From assembly GCA_008017145.1 (NCBI GenBank), contig SSGY01000087.1, positions 1 to 11,235 of the forward strand: a DNA stretch of 11,235 nt, read 5' to 3'. The DNA is from Neisseriales bacterium. Its GTDB lineage: Bacteria; Pseudomonadota; Gammaproteobacteria; Burkholderiales; UBA11063. Position numbers and translations under genes: made by a program. Under the pieces are notes generated by a model. It was not told the origin of the DNA. It saw only the letters and a list, made by a program, of their open reading frames with translations, and did not search any database. Below are positions 1 through 6,504 of this stretch, piece after piece (the first letter of the stretch is position 1; the number at the start of each line of letters is the position of its first letter).

Positions 1-1717
1 CACCATGGAAGAAACTCGCCGCAAAGTATTTGTCAAAAACTTTGGTTGGAGTTGGTACATTGTCCACGATTACGTCAATTACTACAGGTTTATTAAGTTT
101 ATAAGCTTTTTCAATTGTAGCTTCTAAATCTTTTGAGTCGGTAACTGTAAATGCTTCAGCGCCTAAAGCACGACCTAATGCAGCAAAATCGAATGCAGGA
201 ATATTCATGAAGTCATTTACTTTCTGGCTAAATTTCATCGCCCGTAATTTTGGATTACCATAAGCACGATTATTTGAAATAACAAATACTATCGGCAAAT
301 TGTACTCTACTGCAGTTTTGATCTCCATACCATGCATCAGAGAACATGCATCTCCAGTAAATAACACATGTGGGCGATTTGGTAATGCTACTTGACTACC
401 AATGACAGCGCCCCATGCCCAACCCATAGTACCCATATAGTCAAGCGCAGTAATAACTTGAGTTGGATCAGTTACAGTCCAATAATGGAATGCAAACATC
501 ATATGTGCACCTGAATCAATTGCCATAACAGTATCTTGTGGCATCACTTTGCGCAAAGCTTTAACAAGCCGTGCAGGATGAATTGGTTTACTATCCAATG
601 TTGTGTTTTCAGTATCGAATTCGTTTACATTATTACATTGAGCTTTTGCTGATTTTAACCATTCCTCACGGAATGCTTTATTTTGCAATAATTTTTCACT
701 TCGAACATCTGAAACACTCAATGCTTTCGTTAAAAATGAAAGGCTATCCCCAAGCACTTCAAAGTCATAGTCAATATTTTGGAATACATTATGGAAGTTA
801 GGATAATTAACAATAGTTGTTTTAGCTTTAATGCTACCCGCCATTGTTTCAGCTGAATTTAGTTGAACACCGATACACAACATTACATCTACTTCATCTT
901 CCATTATTATCTTAGTTGCATAAGGATGTGCTACCCAGCCAACGATACCCAATGATAATTCATGCTCTTCAGAAATTAACCCTTTGGCACTAATAGTTGT
1001 TGCAACTGGAATACTGTATTTCTCTGCAAACTTGGTTAATGCTTTCCAAGCATTTGATTTTCTAACTTCACTACCAGCATAAATAACTACTTTTTTACCT
1101 TCAGCTAATGCGGTAAAAGCTGCTTCAAATCCAGCTTCATTTAAATAATGAGGGTGAAGTAAAGATTCTGTTACTGGTTTATATGTTGAACCTTCAGGAA
1201 CATCTTGTTCTTGAACATCTATTGACAGTGACAAATGTACTGGACCTTTAGTGCTTGGAGTCAACATCTTAGTCATTAGAGTCTTCAAGCCAAACGGAAT
1301 ATGCGACCCAGTATGAGCTTCTACTTGACCTGAAACGATAGGAGCTAAGATTGCTGAAGTATTAATGCCCAAAGAACTACTATCCTGAATCACTCCCTTT
1401 CCATCTTGATCTAAAGGCACATCACCTGAAATAACCAACATTGGTGAATGATCAGCAGCAGCAGTCGCAATTGCTGTTGCCATATTTAGTATACCAGGAC
1501 CACCAATTGCGGCACAAACACCAAATTTATTTGAGCTTCTTGCATAACCATCCGCCATAAAAGCTGCTCCGCCTTCGATTGCAGCACAAATAGGCTTAAT
1601 ACTACCTTCTTCAACCATGTCAAAGACGATAGGATCTAGCTCACCACCAGGTACCATAAATACGTGTTTAATACCTTCTGATTTTAACGCTTCAATAACA
1701 TATCTTTTTGCTTTCAT
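1..1717 (-). CDS. Thiamine-diphosphate-dependent enzyme, acetolactate synthase-like superfamily (3' end cut by window)
   Basis: The frame is open for 572 codons from the ATG at 1717 to the window edge, so only the last few residues are probably missing. The order is that of ThDP decarboxylases and synthases. There is an N-terminal pyrimidine-binding domain with the cofactor-activating Glu at about residue 48 (AIEGGAAFMADGYAR), then a central domain. The C-terminal PP-binding domain carries GDAC at 455-458 and NN at 482-483, with the spacing of a GDG...NN metal-diphosphate motif. The usual third Gly is Ala457. The family joins or cleaves 2-oxo acids through a ThDP carbanion in the cytoplasm. 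The substrate cannot be read from the sequence, and acetolactate synthase, an oxo-acid decarboxylase or a lyase are all possible. The start is backed by AAGGAA about 6 nt upstream. It lies 12 nt after a carboxymuconolactone-decarboxylase-family gene, presumably in one operon. No ilvN-like small subunit gene is visible. Confidence 0.85.
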   Translation of the reverse strand, partial: MKAKRYVIEALKSEGIKHVFMVPGGELDPIVFDMVEEGSIKPICAAIEGGAAFMADGYARSSNKFGVCAAIGGPGILNMATAIATAAADHSPMLVISGDVPLDQDGKGVIQDSSSLGINTSAILAPIVSGQVEAHTGSHIPFGLKTLMTKMLTPSTKGPVHLSLSIDVQEQDVPEGSTYKPVTESLLHPHYLNEAGFEAAFTALAEGKKVVIYAGSEVRKSNAWKALTKFAEKYSIPVATTISAKGLISEEHELSLGIVGWVAHPYATKIIMEDEVDVMLCIGVQLNSAETMAGSIKAKTTIVNYPNFHNVFQNIDYDFEVLGDSLSFLTKALSVSDVRSEKLLQNKAFREEWLKSAKAQCNNVNEFDTENTTLDSKPIHPARLVKALRKVMPQDTVMAIDSGAHMMFAFHYWTVTDPTQVITALDYMGTMGWAWGAVIGSQVALPNRPHVLFTGDACSLMHGMEIKTAVEYNLPIVFVISNNRAYGNPKLRAMKFSQKVNDFMNIPAFDFAALGRALGAEAFTVTDSKDLEATIEKAYKLNKPVVIDVIVDNVPTPTKVFDKYFAASFFHG

Positions 1718-1729
1718 TTTTATTTCCTT

Positions 1730-2143
1730 TTATTTATTTAATTTAGAATCTTCAAATTTTTTAAATGCTTTTAGTACATATGGTAATTTTTCCAAAACTT
1801 TTGGTACACCAACGTAAAGAGTCATCAGAGTTAGTAAATCTTTAATTTGTTGCTTACTATTACCCACGTTTAAAGAGTTATAAATATGCCCTTCAAACTC
1901 TTCATCGCAACCACCTTGAGCAATCAACGCAGCGGCAATCAACATCTCTTTATCTTTTAGCGGAATAGACGAAGTTTTCTGTCCCCATACTTCAGCCATT
2001 CCATGGCTGACTACCAAGTCTGCAAGTTCAGGAGAGAAGTCGTACAAATTTTTATCTACAGAATCAATAACTGATTGCTCATATTTTTCTTGCATCAGTT
2101 TAATACCCGTTTGATATTCAACAGTATTTTTATAGTCAGCCAT
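1730..2143 (-). CDS. Carboxymuconolactone decarboxylase (CMD) family protein
   Basis: A 137-residue, all-helical protein of the usual CMD-family size. The C-terminal half carries the family signature: EFEGHIYNSLNVGNSKQQI at about 82-100, followed by a helix ending in LYVGVPKVLEKL. This corresponds to the E-x3-H, 'NxGxTxEEI' and 'YxGxP' pattern of the family (Glu82, His86). There is no CxxC pair, only Cys79, so an AhpD-type peroxidase mechanism is unlikely. Family members decarboxylate or isomerise small cyclic acids or act as thiol reductases. The real activity here is unknown. A good ribosome site (AAGGA, 6-8 nt spacing) supports the ATG. It is the first gene of a two-gene operon with the ThDP enzyme 12 nt downstream, suggesting consecutive steps on one carboxylic-acid substrate. 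That pathway idea is inference. Confidence 0.85.
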   Translation of the reverse strand: MADYKNTVEYQTGIKLMQEKYEQSVIDSVDKNLYDFSPELADLVVSHGMAEVWGQKTSSIPLKDKEMLIAAALIAQGGCDEEFEGHIYNSLNVGNSKQQIKDLLTLMTLYVGVPKVLEKLPYVLKAFKKFEDSKLNK

Positions 2144-2248
2144 AATATTCCTTATTATGAAAAATTTAAGTTAACTAAACAAGTTTATTCTTTACATGAG
2201 TCTCAGGTTTTTTTGATGTATTATACTTGAGCTTCACATAATTAATGC

Positions 2249-2259
2249 TTGTTTAACAA
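2249..2259. promoter_or_regulatory. Candidate operator dyad TTGTTTAACAA
   Basis: A perfect 5-bp dyad around a central base. It overlaps the first transcribed bases from the 2268-2296 promoter and sits near where the -35 of the second -10 box (2220-2225) would lie. Its 8-bp core CTTGTTTA (2248-2255) recurs inverted as TAAACAAG at 2176-2183. Such placement suits a regulator of the operon, possibly one of the LuxR-type neighbours. This is inference, and short AT-rich dyads also arise by chance. Confidence 0.3.
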
Positions 2260-2267
2260 CAGCGAGA

Positions 2268-2296
2268 ATTGTAACTGTTTGTTATCATAGAGTCAA
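2268..2296 (-). promoter_or_regulatory. Sigma70-type promoter for the CMD/ThDP operon
   Basis: On the minus strand, TTGACT (2296-2291), a 17-nt spacer and TACAAT (2273-2268) give a near-consensus promoter pointing to the gene starting at 2143. The expected start of transcription is near 2261, leaving a leader of about 120 nt. A second perfect -10 box, TATAAT (2225-2220), lies further downstream with no convincing -35 and could be an activator-dependent promoter. Confidence 0.6.
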
Positions 2297-2581
2297 TAGC
2301 AAAAAATCGCTATTTGCGAATTTAAATGCTAAATGCAAAATTTATGCGCCTATGATTTCAGAGTTATTATAGTTAATGCGATTACTAAATTCATTAAAGT
2401 ATAATAATTACAGATTGTTAACGCTAGAAATGGCTAAATTTATATGTGGCAGCGTACTGTATGTCTTTTTTAAATTTGCTACATAATCTTGCATTTAGTA
2501 GTTGAATTCGCGTTATCGTCAGAATGTTTTTTAATGAAAATATTAATCAACAATTGTTTTTTTAATGCCTTTAAAAATTTA

Positions 2582-2614
2582 ATATCCACAGAAAAATGTG
2601 GGTATGTTTTTTTT
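2582..2614. terminator. Hairpin terminator, possibly bidirectional
   Basis: A 9-bp stem, ATATCCACA (2582-2590) with TGTGGGTAT (2597-2605) and one G-T pair, closes a 6-nt loop. It is followed on the plus strand by eight T residues (2607-2614). It lies 24 bp beyond the stop of the minus-strand relic at 2630. The best U-tract is on the plus strand, where no upstream gene is visible. Read on the minus strand, the trailing tract is weaker (ATTAAATTTTT). Confidence 0.6.
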
Positions 2615-2629
2615 AAATAAAGAATTAGA

Positions 2630-2809
2630 TTAACGTCCATACATCTCTTTAAGATGACGATTAAAGAAATTCAGAGCACCACCATAATCATATTGACCAG
2701 TGATTAACCCCTCATTACTAATTAGTGCATGACCTAAAGCAAAAGCGAAGTCGTCAGACACAGTAGCAAACGAATGATCAATCCAATCTATGTTAATAGT
2801 ATTCCATGA
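2630..2809 (-). pseudogene. C-terminal relic of a lost protein, possibly an alpha/beta-hydrolase
   Basis: This frame has protein-like composition but no usable start. It reads 59 codons from just after a TAA at 2812-2810 to a TAA at 2630. The only Met is four residues from the end. The visible sequence includes IDWIDHSFATVSDDFAFALG and ends FFNRHLKEMYGR. The DHSF stretch with about 45 residues after it resembles the region around the catalytic His of alpha/beta-hydrolases (an 'xHxF' pattern near the C-terminus), but this is a weak resemblance and I do not recognise a specific family. A hairpin terminator follows the stop by 24 bp, as expected for the end of a former gene. I read it as the remnant left by a deletion that removed the N-terminal part, perhaps when the regulator genes arrived or were rearranged. 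Confidence 0.45.
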
Positions 2810-2853
2810 TTATATGCATAAACTACACAGATTCAAATAGGTATTTTTCCTTA

Positions 2854-2882
2854 TTGCAAGATAAAAGAAATTATGCTAAAAT
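2854..2882 (+). promoter_or_regulatory. Promoter of the first LuxR-type regulator
   Basis: TTGCAA (2854-2859), a 17-nt spacer and TAAAAT (2877-2882), with a TG at 2874-2875 making an extended -10. The predicted start near 2889 leaves a leader of about 27 nt before the ATG at 2916. Confidence 0.6.
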
Positions 2883-2915
2883 GGAAAAATATTTGTTATA
2901 TCTAACAGGTTAAAT

Positions 2916-3614
2916 ATGTCTAATTTTATCTCCGAATACTGTGTTTTTACCAAAAAGTTCAAATCAAATCATAATATTATTGTGGTTGATTTGGATATGA
3001 AAATACAATGCATTACTAATCTTGATTTCTTTACAAAATACAACATGGCTTTTAAAGAAGGTGCAAATTTATTTGATTGCTTGAAGCATTTACCATTGAT
3101 GGACAAAAAGAGTCAGGTATATGATACACTGATACGGAGCAAAAAAGTACAAGGATATTTCATTACGCAGAATTTGGATAAAAATAAAGAATACATAGTT
3201 GATAGAGTGTACTTGTCTCCTATAATCAACGAAGATCAAGACATGGTTGGAATTGAACTCGAATGCATTAGTATGAACGAACTTCCAGCTATTAATATAT
3301 TAGACGAGGAAAAAGACTATCAGTTACACTTTCCAAACTTAAGCAAGAGAGAATATGAAATTGCAGTATTAAAATACTTAGGTAAAACAGACAAAGAGAT
3401 CAGCGAGATATTAAGCGTTAACAATACACCAGTTTCTGACAAAACTATCACTAGCATTATATATAATCAATTGTATCGCAAATTTAACGCCCATAATAAG
3501 TCTGACCTTATTAACAAAATACATAGTTCTGGAATGGATAAATTCATTCCCAAATCGTTAATCGCAACTAACCAACTGATTGTATTTTCACCACTTGATT
3601 TCAATCATGACTAA
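2916..3614 (+). CDS. PAS-like sensor / LuxR-type HTH transcriptional regulator, paralogue 1
   Basis: A 232-residue cytoplasmic regulator. Residues 1 to about 125 form a PAS-like alpha/beta domain (NIIVVDLDMKIQCITN, later YFITQNLDKNKEYIVD and DMVGIELECI). Residues about 141-203 are a LuxR/GerE-type helix-turn-helix beginning LSKREYEIAVLKYLGKTDKE. Between the EIS.IL helix and the recognition helix (KTITSIIYNQLYRKF) there are about five more residues than in the canonical domain, and the recognition helix seems one residue longer. A tail with IPKSLI follows (about 211-216). There is no receiver domain, so it is probably ligand- or redox-sensing rather than phosphorylated. It has its own promoter and a modest AGG ribosome site about 9 nt before the ATG. 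A paralogue follows 211 bp downstream with Cys9, Cys55, the KVQGYF-type block and the tail conserved. The ligand and targets are unknown. The divergent ThDP operon is a candidate target. Confidence 0.85.
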   Translation: MSNFISEYCVFTKKFKSNHNIIVVDLDMKIQCITNLDFFTKYNMAFKEGANLFDCLKHLPLMDKKSQVYDTLIRSKKVQGYFITQNLDKNKEYIVDRVYLSPIINEDQDMVGIELECISMNELPAINILDEEKDYQLHFPNLSKREYEIAVLKYLGKTDKEISEILSVNNTPVSDKTITSIIYNQLYRKFNAHNKSDLINKIHSSGMDKFIPKSLIATNQLIVFSPLDFNHD

Positions 3615-3825
3615 TTATAAAAAATAATGCAATATAAATATTTAGTAGACCTTTTTTACAATCAGAAAGACGCTGTAGATCGTAAATTTTGTGGGCGCCG
3701 AGTAAGTTAACGCTGGAAGATTTTTGGGCGAAACTATTAACAATTTCTGAATTTTGCCCTTATTCACGTTATAAGCACATAGTTTCTTATTGAATTGTAA
3801 GGTATTGTTGTAGTATAATTGTAGT
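3615..3825. other. Intergenic segment with a GC-richer block and a weak hairpin
   Basis: The first 40 bases are AT-rich and could end transcription at a T run (TTTTTT at about 3652-3657). From about 3665 to 3735 the composition shifts, with GGGCGCCGAG and GGGCGAAA. GGGCGAAA (3726-3733) can pair with TTTTGCCC (3752-3759) around an 18-nt loop, including one G-T pair. No ribosome site or start fits a gene. It looks like a foreign or degenerate insert, but no family can be named. Confidence 0.35.
3790..3819 (+). promoter_or_regulatory. Promoter of the second LuxR-type regulator, giving a near-leaderless mRNA
   Basis: TTGAAT (3790-3795), an 18-nt spacer and a perfect TATAAT (3814-3819). The ATG is at 3826, six bases after the -10, so transcription would start at or next to the start codon. 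No Shine-Dalgarno sequence precedes this ATG, which agrees with leaderless translation. Confidence 0.5.
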
Positions 3826-4518
3826 ATGAATAAATACCTACTAGAATATTGTACTTATATAAAAAATTTTAAGCCAGAGCAGAACATTGTTATTATTGAT
3901 GATGGTTTTAAGATTGTGCATATTAACAATCATGAATTCTTTCAACGTTATAGCGATTCATTTGCGCTTAATACAGATATTTTTGAATGTTTGCGTGAGT
4001 TGCCATGTTTTAATACAAAGCAACATATTTACGATAATTTAATAAAAACCAAGCGTGTTCAAGGATATTTTGTCGCACAAGACATAAATGGAAATCATGA
4101 ATATCTAGTTGATAGTATTCATCTGTTGCCTATTCTGGATCCTGATAAAAATCTAGTTGGGATAGAGTTGGAAGTCATTGATATGCAGGGGCTTCCTCTC
4201 ATAACTTTATCTGGTGATAATGATATTCAGAATGTTGATGTTATAAATCTTACTGAGCGTGAACGTGAAATAATTATTCTTAAAGCTATGGGGAAGACCA
4301 ATCTTGAGATTAGTTATATTTTAGGTTCGATTCATAAAAAAGAAATCTCACAGCATACTATTGCTAATATAATCAAACAGCAGATATATCCAAAATTAAA
4401 CGTTGAAAATAAACAAAGCCTAATCAAGGCAGCTCATGCATTAGGGTTAGACCAAATAATTCCCAAATCGCTAATAACTGAAAATCAACTAATTTTGTTT
4501 CCATCATTTAATTTGTAA
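3826..4518 (+). CDS. PAS-like sensor / LuxR-type HTH transcriptional regulator, paralogue 2
   Basis: A 230-residue paralogue of the gene at 2916, colinear over its whole length and roughly 40 percent identical by eye. The PAS-like sensor spans about 1-125 (NIVIIDDGFKIVHINN, RVQGYFVAQDINGNHEYLVD). The LuxR-type DNA-binding domain at about 142-203 starts LTEREREIIILKAMGKTNLE. The turn before the recognition helix (HTIANIIKQQIYPKL) is six residues longer than the canonical LuxR turn. The tail IIPKSLI then ENQLILF matches paralogue 1, so it is likely part of the fold. Cys9, Cys55 and Cys61 are in the sensor half. Both copies keep intact domains, which argues for different signals or partial redundancy, possibly heterodimers. 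The start has no ribosome site but lies directly at the predicted transcription start. The same frame stays open for 45 codons after its TAA. Ligand and target genes are unknown. Confidence 0.85.
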   Translation: MNKYLLEYCTYIKNFKPEQNIVIIDDGFKIVHINNHEFFQRYSDSFALNTDIFECLRELPCFNTKQHIYDNLIKTKRVQGYFVAQDINGNHEYLVDSIHLLPILDPDKNLVGIELEVIDMQGLPLITLSGDNDIQNVDVINLTEREREIIILKAMGKTNLEISYILGSIHKKEISQHTIANIIKQQIYPKLNVENKQSLIKAAHALGLDQIIPKSLITENQLILFPSFNL

Positions 4519-4648
4519 GCCCTCACTCCATTTGGCACGAGATATTGTCAGTTGAGGTCTCGTAGATATTACCTTTCACCTATCATTGCAGCAAGGGGAC
4601 GTAATCAATCGCGAAATCGAAGTCAGTCTTTGGCTACTAAAAAATGTG
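4519..4648. other. Unexplained segment, possible relic or dispersed repeat
   Basis: Directly after the regulator's TAA, the same frame runs 45 codons to TAG at 4654 with a basic, Ser/Arg-rich reading (SPIIAARGRNQSRNRSQS). The opposite strand reads like a damaged protein (LRPLAAMIGER, then YLRDLN and QYLVPNGVRAY) broken by four stop codons. ACGAGA and TCTCGT can pair as a 6-bp stem around a 15-nt loop (about 4538-4564). Composition is less AT-rich than its flanks. Either a decayed element, a repeat or a structured RNA would fit. I cannot choose between them. Confidence 0.35.
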
Positions 4649-5053
4649 CTATTTAGATGCCTGTGGTTTATCTGTTGTTTTTATTGTGGATGGTGTGTAC
4701 TTGCATTTTTTCAAGGTGCTATTTTTGTAATAGCATGCCATCTTAACTCCACCGTCCGCGGTGAAGTTGACTGTTCTTAAATTTAGCACTGTTGGATCAA
4801 CATCATCTTCATCAATCTGGTCACTACCACGCAGTCTCATTGCATTTTGCCCGCTTATAATTTGAGTTTCATCTTTTACCACAACATTATTACAATAATC
4901 AGTTAAATTTGATTCTACAGTTGAATTTTCGATGCGAACTCCATTGCAAGTAAATGTTTGTTTACTTAAATTGGCAGTAGTCATTGCCAAAGTTGTGCCA
5001 CTAATCAGATATAAAATAACAACGCTTAATTTTTTCATTTTTTTAGTTTCCAT
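4649..5053 (-). CDS. Small secreted protein with four cysteines, function unknown
   Basis: A 134-residue protein with an N-terminal signal peptide: a Lys-rich start, the hydrophobic stretch LSVVILYLISGTTLA, and likely cleavage near residue 23-27. The mature part has four cysteines (36, 54, 107, 117), enough for two disulfides in the periplasm or outside the cell, and an acidic patch DQIDEDDVD at 78-86. It ends in a basic, Thr/Lys-rich tail. I do not recognise a family. The ATG used is 5 nt after the stop of the porin-like gene, so it is probably translated by coupling. No clear ribosome site precedes it, and the ATG at 5038 (MKKLSVV) is an equally possible start, with GGA about 10 nt upstream. 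The pairing with an outer-membrane protein suggests a surface or periplasmic partner, which is inference. No good terminator follows. Confidence 0.7.
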   Translation of the reverse strand: METKKMKKLSVVILYLISGTTLAMTTANLSKQTFTCNGVRIENSTVESNLTDYCNNVVVKDETQIISGQNAMRLRGSDQIDEDDVDPTVLNLRTVNFTADGGVKMACYYKNSTLKKCKYTPSTIKTTDKPQASK

Positions 5054-5058
5054 AAAAA

Positions 5059-6504
5059 TTAATATAAGTAACTTACAAACAGTTGAGTAACATAGTTATT
5101 ACCCGACGGATTGGCTAAAGGCACTTGTTGATAAGCATAAGCACCAAATAAGTTTAATCCTTTGACTTGTGGAATCGAATAACTAACGATTAAGTCATAT
5201 TCGTTAGTTCCATTCCATTGTGGTAATGCTGCTTGGAAAGTAGTAAATGCCGGTGCAATTGATAAGTTACTGTCCAAGAAGTTGAATGATGGATTGATTT
5301 TATATGCACTACCTGCCGTGCCCATATCAACCAGACCTGCCATATATGGTGTGGTATAAAGCGGGTCAGTTGCCATCCCATAAGTATAAGGTGAAACAAT
5401 CGCACCAGAACCATAAGCTGTTTGGTTGCCCCACACGTTGTTATAGCTAAGATTTAAGCTAAACCATTTGTAACTCAAGCCACCTTGAATACCAGCAAAG
5501 TTACTTGATATTTGCCCATAGCCTGCGTCAGTTATCGCGTTAGTGCCATTAGCATTACCCAAGCTACCATTAGAGTTATTCGTTCCACCCTGTGCCGCAA
5601 TATTAAATGCTAGGTTTGTCGTTGGTTTAAATTTAATACTATTGTCAAGATAAAATAATTCGCCATAGTTTTCAAACTCATAACCCCAGAGACGTAGATT
5701 GTACTGATTGTTCCAAGCAACATAGTTAGCTCCTACTGCTACCGTACCACCAGAAGTTCCTGTTGTCGTATTATTGGCAATAGCTCCACCAGCATAGTCA
5801 TAACCTTTGTTATACCAAGTGAGTCCAGTAAAACCAGTTTCACTAATTCCTTGCGCTGCATTAAAAGCTAATGCAGTTAAGAGCCATCCGCCCCCTGCAT
5901 CAACGTTAACTAATGCTCCTTGATAAGATGCTGGAACACTCATCATATTGCTATAGTAATTTTGCGATAACCATGGACTATTATTAATCCCGATTAGTCC
6001 CAGATCAACCTGAACTACGTTGCTATATTGATATTCTACGAAAGCTTCAGTAGGGTTAACTTGTTTATCGGAAGGTAAAAATGGTGAGGCATTGGTATTG
6101 TAACCATTCATATTAGTAGCAAAGAATGGATTAATAATTGCCATTGCGCCACCAAAAGAGAAACCTGCTACCTGTCCAGTCTGTGCAAAGAAACTACCGC
6201 CATAGGCATAATTGGGGAATCCAGCTCCAGCACCAACATATTGCGCAGACGCAGTTCCCCAGAAATTCCATGTACCATCCGCAAACCATTTTTCTGCGAC
6301 GTTTTGGGTTGCCATTTGGCTTTCACTGACATTTTGTGTACCACCAGCGCTGGTTGATGAAATCCATGGGTTTTGGATATAAGCATAGCGAGATATGTAA
6401 GTATCATTAGCATTAACAACTGCCGCAGGTGCAGACTCTGTGCCATCAGCAAAAACTTGCTGATTTATGGCCATAATAACCAAAGAATAGATTAATTTTT
6501 TCAT
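5059..6504 (-). CDS. Outer-membrane beta-barrel porin, OprD-like in layout
   Basis: A 481-residue exported protein. I place the start at 6504 (MKKLIYSLVIMAINQQVFADG), where GGA lies 9 nt upstream. ATGs at 6510 and 6552 are possible but give an atypical front to the signal peptide. Cleavage is likely after VFA. The rest is rich in Gly, Asn, Tyr and Trp with alternating strand patterns (VEYQYSNVVQVDLGLIG, FSLNLSYNNVWG), no cysteines and no helix. It ends FVSYLY, an aromatic C-terminus of the kind recognised by the BAM assembly machinery. Late blocks such as DPLYTTPYMAGLVDM and YDLIVSYSIPQVKGLNLFGA resemble the layout of OprD-type substrate-specific porins. That assignment is tentative. It is the first gene of a pair with a small secreted protein 5 nt downstream and is divergent from the mechanosensitive channel. 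Confidence 0.75.
   Translation of the reverse strand: MKKLIYSLVIMAINQQVFADGTESAPAAVVNANDTYISRYAYIQNPWISSTSAGGTQNVSESQMATQNVAEKWFADGTWNFWGTASAQYVGAGAGFPNYAYGGSFFAQTGQVAGFSFGGAMAIINPFFATNMNGYNTNASPFLPSDKQVNPTEAFVEYQYSNVVQVDLGLIGINNSPWLSQNYYSNMMSVPASYQGALVNVDAGGGWLLTALAFNAAQGISETGFTGLTWYNKGYDYAGGAIANNTTTGTSGGTVAVGANYVAWNNQYNLRLWGYEFENYGELFYLDNSIKFKPTTNLAFNIAAQGGTNNSNGSLGNANGTNAITDAGYGQISSNFAGIQGGLSYKWFSLNLSYNNVWGNQTAYGSGAIVSPYTYGMATDPLYTTPYMAGLVDMGTAGSAYKINPSFNFLDSNLSIAPAFTTFQAALPQWNGTNEYDLIVSYSIPQVKGLNLFGAYAYQQVPLANPSGNNYVTQLFVSYLY

Larger units (their letters stand above)
2144..2915. other. 772-bp intergenic stretch between divergent units
   Basis: Apart from the operon promoter, the dyad, the terminator, the relic and the plus-strand promoter listed separately, 2297-2581 shows no convincing gene on either strand. 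It is very AT-rich. A TATAAT at 2400-2405 on the plus strand has no clear -35. Confidence 0.6.

Noticed and set aside
571..801. 76-codon plus-strand frame
   Set aside because: Lies opposite the strongly coding ThDP enzyme, with no ribosome site.
1617..1817. 66-codon plus-strand frame
   Set aside because: Antisense to the starts and ends of the CMD and ThDP genes. Composition follows the shadowed genes.
2211..2240. TGAGTCTCA plus T-run as a terminator
   Set aside because: The 4-bp stem with a one-base loop cannot fold as a terminator.
4586..4780. 64-codon plus-strand frame with a hydrophobic Cys/Phe/Trp-rich reading
   Set aside because: Overlaps the end of the exported four-cysteine gene in antisense. 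The hydrophobic look comes from that strand's codons, and no ribosome site fits.
5190..5414. 74-codon minus-strand frame within the porin gene
   Set aside because: An alternate frame inside the porin, whose signal peptide and C-terminal aromatic end support the main frame.
6138..6452. Plus and minus frames within the porin gene (63 and 94 codons)
   Set aside because: Shadow frames of the porin, with no independent features.
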